64,000 nucleotides of DNA from Leptodontidium sp. MPI-SDFR-AT-0119 (Eukaryota; Ascomycota; Leotiomycetes; Helotiales; Leptodontidiaceae): contig JAHLEZ010000045.1 of NCBI GenBank assembly GCA_020726505.1, positions 1 through 64,000 on the forward strand, read 5' to 3'. A program made the translations under genes and the position numbers. This document shows, one piece after another, positions 51,668 through 62,283 of the stretch (its first letter is position 1; each line of letters begins with the position of its first letter). The notes under the pieces are model-generated. The model was not told the DNA's origin and did not search any database. It saw only the letters and a program-made list of their open reading frames with translations.

Positions 51668-54133
51668 CTACCCTCTCACTAACATCCTCGCCCGGCGTCT
51701 CTCTTCTTCATTTAACACCCAAGCCATCTCCTCGTCGCCTTCTTCCTCGGCTTCGTTGATGGCTTCCCATTCGTCTTCTTCCATGTTCACAAGCATGGAA
51801 ACTTGGGTAACCCGGGCAAAGGCGTCGCGAATGCCATATCGACCGCCCCTAGCAACGGCGCTGATGATGCCGGAGAAGTCACGCTCCATTCGCTGCGCGC
51901 CAAGTGCGTTGATCTTCCCTGAAAATCCCCAGATCCGTTTTTCGAGTACTTTAGAAAGGTATTTTGCGGTCGAGTCTAAAAGAGCCGCGAAAGACTTTGG
52001 CGTCATGATTCGCTGAATCGGTTTCATCAGTGCCTCCCAGCTGTGCTCGAACCTCCTCGCGACTAGATCATTTATCATCTCTTGGTCATCATCTGTATCG
52101 TTATTCCTCGCGATATCGGCGAGGTCCTCTTCCGTCAGAGAGTAGTCCACGTCACGGAAGGTTTCTGACAAGACAGGCCGTAGTCGAGGTTTTACTACTC
52201 GTTCAAACATCACCTGCAGCCCATCTGCAACGAGCTCCGAGGTTTTCGAGGCGAAGCTTGAGTTCAAATTCTCGAGGGTGTTTTTCACGAAAGTGGAGTC
52301 GTGGCCGAATGGAAACATCTCATCCAGAGGGTTTGGTCCTTTGCTGCCATTTGGCAATTCTGCAGGAGAAAGGCGAGTGGTGACGATGCGAGACAAGTAC
52401 TCAGTTGCGAGCTCGAGCGAATTGATCAGAACGATGAACGCGATAATCTTGTCTTCAGGAGGAAAGCCTCCTTGGATGACTGCCTTGGGATATGACTCGT
52501 CACGCATCTTCCTCTGGATCATGCCAATGAAATCTGAGCCGAGCACACGACTGATATTAGGCACTACCGAAGCAATAACCTCTCGCAAAGACGTCGCAAG
52601 TGAGCGTTGAAGAACTGTATTGACGATGTACATCACATCATCCACGGCAGAGATGATGAAGGGGGCGGTGCCATCAAGAGGTCTGGAGGGATTGAGAGTA
52701 AGCCCTGCAGGAGATTCGTCTAATTGGAATGCTTTCTCCACTGATCTCCTGAAGAAGAATGTGGACATCGCATTGAATGGACTGGTGAGACGAGCCGAAA
52801 TCTTGCGACTCAAGGCAGACTTAGTGAGCAGATCGGGCATGACCAGTAGCTCTTCAGGACTCTCATCCGGGTCCTGCGAGATCTTAGATATTGCCTGTAG
52901 CAGGACAGCTTTTGGCGCACTCACCCTACACTTGCCAGCCAAAAATCGCGAGTACATCGACCAACGACCCAACATCATGGCAGTTTCATTGAGAAGCCCG
53001 TCGATTTCTTTCATATCCACGCCTTCGTCTTCACTAACTCTGCCATTCGTCCCACCTCCCACAGCAGGCGAATTTGTCCTCGAGATTCCCATGTTCTTTT
53101 GTGCTGGCAAGAAGCTGTGTACCAAGAAGGAAAACGGGTAGCTCTTCACATCCGTTAACCGTCTGTCCACACTTCTCTCGTCCCCCCACATATCCAAGAC
53201 AATTCCGCCCAGCACATCTGCTTCCACTTGTAGTCTCTCAATGACTTTGACCATCTTCCCCTGGCCGTAGTGTCTTTCCACGAGTCCCCCATGACCATCC
53301 ACGATCTGTGCAATATGTTCGAATAGTCGGGTCAGCGCATTGGCGTAGAAGAATCCATCTTTCCCAGCGCTCCCCTTAGTTCCCTCTCTTAAGCTTCCTC
53401 TCGCCCTTGCAGCAACTCCCTGGCAGACGTATCTTCCATAGACTTCCAAGCCAGTGTCCTCTCTCCCAATTAATGGGAACAGTTTGAAGAACCGTGTGAT
53501 TTTACTTCCATCTCCCTCCTCTGCCGCCTTCTCGAACTCCCTTAAGAACAGCCCGCACAGTGATTCTTTCGCATTTTCGATAGTTATGCCTGGAGCATCC
53601 GGAACCTCCACACTCGGTACGATCCTGGCGGCAAAATTCCCCTCAATAATGTAATTGGGGATTTTGGAAGCCCGCGCAATATACCCCGCAGCAGCCTCCC
53701 AGTCCTGCGGTGCGCCCATAGATCCTACAACCCCTTGCACACATGCTTTGAGCTCGGCGACTTGTTCGACAACGCCCAGGGTCTCCTCTACACGCTTCTT
53801 CTCGAGGTCAAGCTCTTTGACCTTGCTGGAGAGGTGGGATGCCGTGCCCGCAGCTGAATCGAGCATACCATTGCTGATGTCCCTTGTATGTATGACTTGG
53901 GTCCCCAGATGCGCGCGCAAGAGATCCAAACGCCCCAGTTCTCGGGAGAGATCTGCCTGGGAGGATATCAGGGCTTGAAGCCGCGAGGTGATTGCTGCGT
54001 CGCGGGTGTGGAGGGCGGAGAGGGATGCACGGATGGAAGCTAGGGAGGAAGATTCGTAGATGTTTGGAGAGGCAGCAGTCTCCTCGGAGGGGTGGAGAGC
54101 TGAATTGCCATTTGTGAGGCCGGGAGGAGGCAT
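51668..54133 (-). CDS. cog4: Conserved oligomeric Golgi complex subunit 4
   Basis: COG tethers recycling vesicles at the Golgi; Cog4 belongs to lobe A and contacts the Sed5/Sly1 SNARE machinery. A single frame of 821 aa starts at the ATG at 54133; the frame is open upstream but without ATG. The N-terminus (about 30-130) is coiled coil (L-S-A-L-H-T-R-D-A-A, K-K-R-V-E-E-T-L-G-V-V-E-Q-V-A-E-L-K-A-C). The central region has G-Q-G-K-M-V-K-V-I-E-R-L-Q-V-E-A-D and D-V-K-S-Y-P-F-S-F-L-V, which are characteristic of Cog4, then W-S-M-Y-S-R-F. The C-terminus contains W-G-F-S-G-K-I-N-A-L-G-A-Q-R-M-E-R-D. Length is normal and there are no introns. Confidence 0.93.
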   Translation of the reverse strand: MPPPGLTNGNSALHPSEETAASPNIYESSSLASIRASLSALHTRDAAITSRLQALISSQADLSRELGRLDLLRAHLGTQVIHTRDISNGMLDSAAGTASHLSSKVKELDLEKKRVEETLGVVEQVAELKACVQGVVGSMGAPQDWEAAAGYIARASKIPNYIIEGNFAARIVPSVEVPDAPGITIENAKESLCGLFLREFEKAAEEGDGSKITRFFKLFPLIGREDTGLEVYGRYVCQGVAARARGSLREGTKGSAGKDGFFYANALTRLFEHIAQIVDGHGGLVERHYGQGKMVKVIERLQVEADVLGGIVLDMWGDERSVDRRLTDVKSYPFSFLVHSFLPAQKNMGISRTNSPAVGGGTNGRVSEDEGVDMKEIDGLLNETAMMLGRWSMYSRFLAGKCRVSAPKAVLLQAISKISQDPDESPEELLVMPDLLTKSALSRKISARLTSPFNAMSTFFFRRSVEKAFQLDESPAGLTLNPSRPLDGTAPFIISAVDDVMYIVNTVLQRSLATSLREVIASVVPNISRVLGSDFIGMIQRKMRDESYPKAVIQGGFPPEDKIIAFIVLINSLELATEYLSRIVTTRLSPAELPNGSKGPNPLDEMFPFGHDSTFVKNTLENLNSSFASKTSELVADGLQVMFERVVKPRLRPVLSETFRDVDYSLTEEDLADIARNNDTDDDQEMINDLVARRFEHSWEALMKPIQRIMTPKSFAALLDSTAKYLSKVLEKRIWGFSGKINALGAQRMERDFSGIISAVARGGRYGIRDAFARVTQVSMLVNMEEDEWEAINEAEEEGDEEMAWVLNEEERRRARMLVRG

Positions 54134-55448
54134 TGGTTTGGGTTCGGCATGGGTGATGTGGTTGTGGAGGAGCTCGATTTGAGGCTGGTGAGGCTGCGGA
54201 TTGGGTTGGGCTGGCTGGCAGGTGGCATGTAATTTTTGTGGGGTGCGATTTAAGCGAGATTTTATATCGAACCTCGACTGAATACAAAACTCACATCTCA
54301 AATATATTTCCACAAAAAGAAAAGCCTCTTCTCACAAGACTCTTTTAGCTTTAAGCTCTCAGAACCCAATATTTTGTATGTTTTGAAATCTATTGAATAG
54401 GAAACACGAAATGGTCGATCATGGCCAGTCTCCATCCAACAGTGTTCGTAATAGTTATCTGCAATGTGGGAAATAGGTTCCACTCGTCAATATGGGACGG
54501 TCTGGAAAATACGTAGTGTGCATTGGACCGTTCCTAGAAATACGTTTCCCGACATCTTCCGATTAACGAAGGTTAGAGCGAAAAGAGACCCTGTGCGCAG
54601 CCAACAAAATCGGCCGTCCCCTTCCTGGGGAAATGCTTCTGCATAACAAACCCCGACTTTTCACTTCCGACTTCCACTTCTCTCTTTGCGCTCTACTGTA
54701 CAGTCGCTTGCAAAACTGGCTTCACCTTCACGTACAGCCCCTAAAAATTGCGCTCGAATGTATGATGGTTCTCGCATTGCTTAGTAATACGATCGCGAGA
54801 TTGCTGACGCCACGGAAATAATGATGGGAATAGATTTGCTACTAGGGCAAATTGACATGATTTAAAAATAACTTCTATGGATCATTATCGTTACCAAGTG
54901 TATTTAAAAGGCAGAATATCTCTCGTGCCATTGGCATCCTAGCCGCCCACGGGATGGGCTAACCTGCATTTCCCAGGGCAATACTGGCTGGCTCGTGCGG
55001 CGGCCCGTATCCTAGCCCCAAATCTTGGGAGTTCTAACGAGTCAGTTGTTGAGGCGTACGTCCAGCCTCAGCTGAAGAGCCTCATATTCTCACCAGCAGT
55101 TCTAGCACTGCGTTGCCACAGCCCCCTTCCCGCTTGACACTCATATGAACGATACTCTACAATCAGATCATATAAAACCCTCTTGATAGCACCGGGCTGT
55201 CTCTGCTGTCTCTCGATGGTGGGGGCATCCAAGGGGTGTGCTCATGACTTGGATTCGTGATAAGTTTTATAGGTTGCGCGCCACGGCTTTCTTGATTGGC
55301 GGTGATGCATCAGAGATATGTGAGCGCGGCGGCTACACAGCCTGACGGTCCCACACGTTTAATTGAGTCGGGGAACCATACTTGGCTGCCTGTATATACG
55401 ACCACGATGTCGTCTCGGAGATTTCAGACAGCTCTATTATTCTAACTT
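54134..55448. other. Intergenic upstream of cog4 and the zinc-knuckle gene
   Basis: 1.3 kb with no supported gene; contains both divergent 5' flanks. Confidence 0.45.
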
Positions 55449-57393
55449 ATGGCTTCACCAAATGATGGACACTTGTGCAACGGAATCCCCGTCGACCACC
55501 GCCTCAAGTGCTTTCTGGCGAGCGCCAAGCAGAAGCATTCTCATGGAGTTGGCAAACATGCAGACATAATCGAGACCTTTGGCAACACTATGTTCCGCGA
55601 TAACGGGACCACTCCTACCAAGCACGAAGTCGGTTTCGCCGCATGGCTTGCGAAGCCAGACATAACAGGTGGCCTAGTCATTGCGCTGCAGCAACCAGCA
55701 AAGTCACAGGTCTTCACTGCAAACGTGGAATGGGTTCGAGACGAATGTAATACCCTGGCCTACCTGGACAAGTCACTCGCCTTTATAAATGGCCCTGGAG
55801 GTCTGAAAACAACGAGCGTATTCGATGCGTTCCCATTCATCACCGAGCAGATCTCCTCGAAAGAACTATCCAACGAAGCGAAGCTTGCGTATAACACATT
55901 CCTCTCCATGGTAGAGGCAAAAAAGCCCGAGGTTCTTTTCGCGTGCTGGCGAATCCATGGTCAGGATGGCCTCTCCTTTTCTGGGAAAGGGCCCGGTAAG
56001 ACTAATCAGGTACATAGCCTGAGATTCCCGAATGGCCACGTTGTCCGCGTCGTGAACGGATTCCATCCCAGCTATATAGCCAATTACTGCCCAAATGAAA
56101 GCTGCTTCCGGAGATTGTTCGATATGGAGCTGTGCAAGGCGTTGTGCGAGCTGAATACAACTTGGCAGGAAGAGGACTGGATGAACGACCTGAGAAGAAC
56201 GTGCCAAGAAAGAACCCTTCAATTGATGAAAGGTTTGTTTCGCGATCATTCGTGGTGGTATATGCTAACGACTTATTATAGAAAAGGGTAGAGATGGCGA
56301 GCAGCTAAACACGGAACCGGGTCGCGAGCTTCGAGGAACCAAGGCAAACAACACTGCTAAGAAATACAAGGCATACACCAAATCCTTCGACAACGGCCTG
56401 AAGAGTCTCAAACAGATCTTTGACCATATGGTGTCCTCGGTATATACATCTCAAAGCTCGTGGGATCTCTATAAATTCTTTGTCTTCGACCAGAATACAT
56501 CAGAAGGTATCTGTGATGCTCTACTAGCCGTCTCCGAGGCCATGAGGCAGTTCGCACCTGGAAATTCGATGCCGGAGTCTGCGCTCGTAGAGCTAGGCAA
56601 GTACACCAGCCAGCAGACGCTCAAGTTCGTCAAAGACGATATCCCAGATCTAGTGCAGCATCAGCGGGGCTTATACAAGAATCTGTGGAGCAACCGATAT
56701 TTGGCGAGTACGTCTCGAGGATTAAAGCAGAGTATAGAGAAGATTACGATACGATTTTTTGAGGATCTTACAAAGTCGTTTTCGGAGTCGTCGACGGGAT
56801 GGAAGTATACTCCGGACCTTGCACACGATGCCTTCAAGGAACTTGCTGTTAGCTTCGAGGATGCTTTAGGCAGGGAGTACGATAACCGTCAAAAAGCCGT
56901 AACGGCAAGTGCTGCGAATGGTGTTGCTATCCTAAGCGCATCCCTTTACACATTATCGATTTCGAGCTCTCAATCAACAGCTTCGGCAACCCCGGCAGCA
57001 AACACAACGCCGGCACGGTCTTCTTCCAGCAACGGCTGTTTTAAATGCGGTAAAACGGGTCACCGGATCAGCAATTGCCCGATTCCTCAGAAGGGAAGCG
57101 TAACGTCACCGAGACCATCAACGTCGTCCCCCAGTGGGAACTGCTACACTTGCGGTCAGTCCGGTCACTGGTCCGACAGCTGCCCAAGCCCCAGCAGGAG
57201 AAGGGCCACGACGCCTTCACGGACTACTTCAAGTGATAAATGCTTCAGCTGTGGGCAGACGGGGCACTGGTCTGATAACTGTCCACGCCGTAGGCAGGGT
57301 AGCGCGACGCCGTCGAGAACATCCAGAGACAAGTGCTTTTCGTGTGGTAAAATGGGTCACTGGTCTAGAAATTGCCCGACGCGTAGGAACTGA
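55449..57393 (+). CDS. Protein with four CCHC zinc knuckles and a UDG-like-looking N-terminal half
   Basis: Exons 55449-56232 and 56282-57393 give 631 aa. The C-terminal 120 residues hold four CX2CX4HX4C knuckles starting near residues 514, 549, 582 and 613 (C-F-K-C-G-K-T-G-H, C-Y-T-C-G-Q-S-G-H and two C-F-S-C-G). They are separated by Ser/Thr/Arg/Pro linkers, an arrangement used for single-stranded RNA or DNA binding. The N-terminal half has E-V-L-F-A-C-W-R-I-H-G and V-V-N-G-F-H-P-S-Y near residue 206, which recall the strand and His motif of uracil-DNA-glycosylase-type folds; this is weak. A helical middle region follows. No reverse transcriptase, protease or integrase is nearby, so a retroelement Gag is unlikely. 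Function unknown. Confidence 0.82.
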
Positions 57394-57976
57394 TGAAGGC
57401 TTACTTTAAGACGCTATGGAAGTGGGGGTAAAAGAGGCAGCGCGTGCAGTATGCAATAAGAGCTGGACTCAATTAACTGTCAAACGCTGGTCGAAACAGG
57501 GTCACAAGATCGTAACGAGTCTCCTAGAGTATGTCATGTTATCTTATCTTAGCTTACTCTAGCATGTGCAGTAGGGAGTAAAGCGTATCTCATTCGTCTG
57601 CCACCGAGCCTGTCAGCAGGGTAGCGTCACAATCAAGTAACGGCACCACGCATACTCAAGACACATTAGGAACACTGGTCTCCAAGGTACTGCTACCGTC
57701 AGTAAGACAACTTCACACCGGTGTCTTCCGAACCAGCCTTCAACATCTCTATAGATTGGGAAACAGTGCTCTCCTTATATTACGCGTCCTTTGAAGGTGT
57801 TATATGCGCATGAGTGGAACTTGTCTTCGACTCCTGTCGAATTATTCCCTGAGCAATTTGTATTCCTTGGAACGCCACTGATAAATCGACATGTTCAACT
57901 GACACAAATCCCTTCCAACACCATTCGGGTATATGAACTGACTTGCAGCAATAACTCCATCAACAAAATAACCTTC
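57394..57976. other. Intergenic
   Basis: No gene seen between the zinc-knuckle gene and the C-tail gene; convergent 3' flanks. Confidence 0.45.
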
Positions 57977-58348
57977 CTAGATCGAACTCAATACGCAGAC
58001 CCCAACCAATACCATCATCCCAGCAAGAATCACTCTGTCCAGCTTTCCCACAGTGGAAACTGCATCTCCCTTTAACTCACCCCGACAGACCCACCCAGTA
58101 AGATTGGCCGAATCCAGGCATTCGAAGACCGAACTTTCTCTGAATGTAGAAGTAGTGATGTTGCAGTACCGATAGCACCATGGATATTCGACGGAGTTAT
58201 TGAAGCCGTACGGTGCGACGGCATTCTTTCCACAGCAGTCACTCATAATGGCGGTATTATTTTCGGCGGTAGTGACGGCGCAAGCAGTGGATGACCATGG
58301 GATGTCTTGCGCGATGTTTGAGCAATATAGGTCCAACTGCATCGACAT
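57977..58348 (-). CDS. Small Cys-rich protein with hydrophobic C-tail (copy 2)
   Basis: A single exon of 123 aa from the ATG at 58348 (M-S-M-Q-L-D-L-Y-C); the frame is open a little further upstream but only with TTG. It shares with copy 1 the A-C-A-V-T-T, N-N-T-A-I, C-C-G-K-N-A-V, C-Y-R-Y-C-N-I-T and F-E-C-L blocks, W-V-C-R and a C-terminal hydrophobic helix (V-I-L-A-G-M-M-V-L-V-G-V-C-V-L). Seven or more Cys and several N-glycosylation sequons are present. No N-terminal signal peptide is visible, as in the other two copies, so this looks genuine rather than a missed exon. It belongs to the second divergent pair locus. Confidence 0.72.
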   Translation of the reverse strand: MSMQLDLYCSNIAQDIPWSSTACAVTTAENNTAIMSDCCGKNAVAPYGFNNSVEYPWCYRYCNITTSTFRESSVFECLDSANLTGWVCRGELKGDAVSTVGKLDRVILAGMMVLVGVCVLSSI

Positions 58349-59181
58349 TGCGGGGGTGTAGACGGTGGCTAAATACAATTGTTAGTTATCTATGGCCTAA
58401 TAACCGATGTTAGGTTCTCAAACATGCCTCGAGATCTATCAAATCGATACGCGAGGCCTCAATGTGGGCAAAGACTACGACAAGTCGGTACAGTTGAGTT
58501 GCAATCGAGGGCCGGAATTCGGCGCTGGGCGAGGGGACAATTTTCAGCAAGGAACGTGTTGAACTCTGACACAGGACTGCTGACACCACTTGAATTTTGT
58601 GTTAATTCGAGTGTTCTTTTTCAAAGATGGGTGAAGACTGACCAGGCAGACACAGAAAGGATCCAACAGTTCTTGTGAGCAAGCGAAGGCCTGCCAAGTC
58701 AATCAAAGCTGGTAGCGAGGACCTGGCGGCTACTGAAACCTGGGAAGCATGTTCCTCAATTTGCCCGCGCCTTATGCACCAACTCGGTTGCAGAGAAAGG
58801 GGGAAATGGCATTTCTGTCTCTTGGCAAGTAACTGCTCCACGAACGAGATTAGAGTCTATTCCCAGCTGCATCGAACATCACTCTGCCTCCTCCAACTCT
58901 TTGATTAAATGTGGCTGGAGGGATCTACCATTAAGATCTGGTTATCTAGTTGACTATAAAATGGTGGGTAGACTCTTTGGTGCAGGCCACTGGGCTTCAA
59001 GTGACACACATGTTACCAACGATCACGAACTAGATAATGAGTGACCTGATATTCAAGTCTCTCAAAGCCTCTCTGAATTCCCTTAGATTGGCATAAAGTG
59101 GTATCGATGATGCCATCTATCAAACCGCATTAATAAGTGACGATGAAGCAGAGACTTGCATAATCAACAGGAGTGTCCTGT
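58349..59181. other. Intergenic between the two tandem C-tail copies
   Basis: No gene supported. Confidence 0.4.
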
Positions 59182-59553
59182 TCATCGTCTAACAGGAACC
59201 CATGCGCAAACTCCGACATGAACTGCAATCCCAACCATCATCAACTTATCAACCTTCCCCACAGATGACGCCGCACTCTTCTTCCATTCGTTCTAGCATC
59301 CCCAGCTTATAAGATTTTCAGCTTTCTTCAAACATTCGTAGACTAGAATCTCCTCAAACGTCGCCGTCGTCAAGTTGCAGTATTGGTTACACAGTGGAGC
59401 ACTTATCTGCCTGTAGACTTCAACTATGTTGTTCCCGCAGCAAGCAGCCAGTATAACGGTGTTGTTCTTCATGTCGGTAACCCCGCAGGCTGCTGAACGT
59501 CCCAGGAGGGTGTAGATAGCATTGGTCCATGTCTGGTTGCTTGGTGTATTCAT
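59182..59553 (-). pseudogene. Small Cys-rich C-tail protein (copy 3), truncated by a stop
   Basis: The ATG at 59553 starts the family pattern (A-A-C-G-V, N-N-T-V-I-L, C-C-G-N-N-I-V, C-N-Q-Y-C-N-L-T, Y-E-C-L). TAG at 59293-59295 then ends it after 86 residues, right after I-S-W-G-C. The same frame continues to 59182 and still encodes the basic linker and hydrophobic tail (G-K-V-D-K-L-M-M-V-G-I-A-V). So this copy has lost its membrane tail through one nonsense change. A soluble secreted-type product cannot be excluded, but no leader is visible. It is tandem with copy 2 on the same strand. Confidence 0.65.
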
Positions 59554-61259
59554 CCTGAATTCCGTGGAGATTTCTAGATTCTTAATCAGTAGCCACTGAT
59601 TAAAGTCATTGATTCTGGTACTTGCCTGCCAGTGCTGCCCAATTGGTTTCCGAAGATGTAGTGGGCTGATGAGATACAGAGCGCTCGTGGTCAGAGCATG
59701 AACTTAGAAGAGACAAGAAAAGTCGATGGAGAAATAAATGGCACGACGAAATTGATGAAGGCGTTTGGCATTGATACCACAGGAATTTGAGATCACCAGC
59801 GCATTGATTTAGACCATCTCGCATGCACAGCCGGGTTCAAAACCAACACGAGAAGTAGGTACCAACAAACTGATGTTGGTCAAGTGGTGAGTTCCAAGCA
59901 AGTCAAAACTCGCACAGAGTGCCTGGCGGTTACTTGAAACCCATTTGGTGATGCTCTGCATGATATTCGCTTGGTAAGGGGCACCGCCCCGAAGTAAACA
60001 ATTCAAGATGTGAATGTGTGCAAACTGGCGCCGTTGACAGACTTGGTTATTTAAATCTCTTCGAATCTCACTTCTTCGGCCCGCTAAGGTCCCATTTACT
60101 GTGGAGGAATTCTTGTACTAAGTAGATAGCTTAGTGTTATCACACCAGTTCGATTCCGTCCGTTCTCAGAGCAAGATGACAACCCATAGTTGCGTCTACA
60201 CCACCATCTTCATCATAAATTTCGAATAGACCCCAAAGGTCGTCTCCAATCAATGTTAAGTTTCGTGAATAGACCAGTGCCAACATCATTTATTTGCGTC
60301 TTCCTGGCTGGCCGGTGATAGTTTTAGCAGACTCGCCTCTCTGCAATCCAGTGAAAGCCGTTAGTGCTCTTAGATCATACGAGAGTTGTTGGCAATGGGA
60401 ATGATGTTGCCCTTTTTAGTCTTACCAATTGGTTGAGTTTTCGGGCAGTGTTCGCAGTCCATACCAGACTATCCAAGTGCCCAACTGGATTCTGGGGTTG
60501 TCCCAGGGCTCGTGTGACAGGAGTGGAAGTAGCAACACATGCGGCCAGAGTTATTGATGAACGAATGCAAAATCCAACCAGTGTGTTGTTTATTTAGAGT
60601 CATGCTAGACCTCACTCATGCATATTGCGTTCGTAGATGAGATCCTACAACTGTCCAATAGCATCTATGTATCCGAGAAAGATAAAGAGGAGCCCTCGAT
60701 TCAAAGATTGTAAATAGCACAACATGCATGCACGCCCTTGTCCCCCCTAACAACCTCTTACCCATAATTGTAGATTTGCTTATGAGAGATACGTAGAAGG
60801 AAACGGTGCGGAGGCATGATACTTGGGGGCACTTATGTGAGTACAGCCCACATCCAGTTCAGGATGAAGTCCATGCCAACCAACTTGTTATCGAGAAAGC
60901 ATATGAAGTTTCTGGGTTTATAACTTCCCAGAATACATCTGACACGTCGGGCAGCAGTGATAAACAACTTCACTGCCACGTATAGTACGGTGTTGTGCAA
61001 TACACGTTGGTGTTAAGCGAGGAAGTTGGATAGTAAATATGGATGGCCAACAGGGAGGACGATATCCATGTGCGATGAGAAGTATATAGAAGGGCCCTCT
61101 CTACCCAGTTCAACTTATTTTGACAGCAGCAGTCGGTTCGCAAATGTCCTTTGTCCGGATCCCGTCAGTCACCTCCTTCCTGCAGAAACCTGTATCATTA
61201 TATCTCTGAAGATCTTCTACAGCGATTGACTCCATCTGCATATCTCCTCAAACACCAAG
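59554..61259. promoter_or_regulatory. Divergent upstream region of the pair at 59-62 kb
   Basis: 1,706 bp between divergent starts, close to the 1,673 bp at the other locus. No gene supported; frames at 59809-60006 and 60364-60597 have no family features. Confidence 0.4.
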
Positions 61260-62283
61260 ATGAAAGCCATAATTCATATATCCTGGGTCTGTTGCCTACT
61301 TGCCTTGGCCGAATCCAGTCCCTTGACAGTCAACGATCATCGAACCGCCGACATTTTCCCAAGAGCAGAGCGCCACTGCGAAATCATGAGCTCAAATTTA
61401 CTACAAGGCAAGTAGAAGTTGGCTGTTCTTTTATTTCAACATCGAATTGAGACTTACATTTTCCTAGGACATGTATGACTGCGAGAAGAAGTCCCACATG
61501 GATTCGAGGGTCACTGTGACGGCAAAACGCTCGAACCTACGAGTAGTGAGAAGGCGCCTTGTACATCCTATTGCGAAGTCAGAGTCACGTATACCTATGG
61601 GAGAGAAGTGCCATATCCGGATTTCGGATGTACCGTCAATGCGTGTGAACTCAAAAAAAGGAGAAGCCGCCACACTTACGACCACCTGGGAAATCAACAC
61701 CAATATCGGGATTGAGGTACCCAAAGGCGCCCTTCTGGGTGCTTTTAATGTTGGTGCCAGTTATAGTTTCAGCAAATCGGTGACCAATAGTATTGAAAAT
61801 CCCATGACAGTAGAATTGGCTTAATCCCCCGCAAGTGAGTGTGGCTACTGGACTTGGGTCCCAATACTTGTCAGGTAAGTAGGTCCCGTATTCTTGGTAT
61901 GTGTGTACTAAAATCTTTGCAGTAGCTGCGGAGCACTTACCACAGTGCCAATAGAATTAATGTATCCCGAAGGGGGGACGACATCTTATTGTGGGCATAA
62001 GAAAACAAGTATCCATAACTGGTGTAACACGACCCCTGCCTTGTCAGCCGACGGTAATGCAATAGGAGACACCATTTTTGTGTACCGCCTCTGTGACGGA
62101 ACGAAAGGTATTGACTGGAACAATCCCAATCAAGATGCAATCTACAGATTCCCTGGGGTTTCTACAGCACAGGATGCACCCCAGCCACCCACTATTGATG
62201 CTCCGGCTGCCCCAGTCGAAACTCCAGTCGAGGATATAGACTTAACCAGTCTGTTCCCACCTGTTTTGGGAATTTTCAAGTAG
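61260..62283 (+). pseudogene. Broken paralogue of the secreted Cys-containing protein
   Basis: The ATG at 61260 opens a signal peptide (I-S-W-V-C-C-L-L-A-L-A-E-S-S-P) and an exon parallel to exon 1 of the copy at 27770-28768. The expected donor reads GGCAAGT instead of GTAAGT-like. In exon 2 the frame shifts near 61510 and returns at an A7 run near 61655-61661, so about 50 residues are out of frame. The T-T-T-W-E-I-N-T-N-I-G and K-G-A-L-L-G-A-F-N-V-G blocks are intact, then TAA at 61822-61824 interrupts before C-G-Y-W-T-W-V-P. Exon 3 (from about 61922) is open to the TAG at 62281-62283 with W-C-N-T-T-P and I-D-W-N-N-P. Intron positions match the intact copy. Confidence 0.78.

Noticed and set aside
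55449..57393. Retrotransposon Gag
   Set aside because: Although zinc knuckles are typical of Gag, no LTR, protease, reverse transcriptase or integrase motif is near, and the gene has a normal spliceosomal intron.
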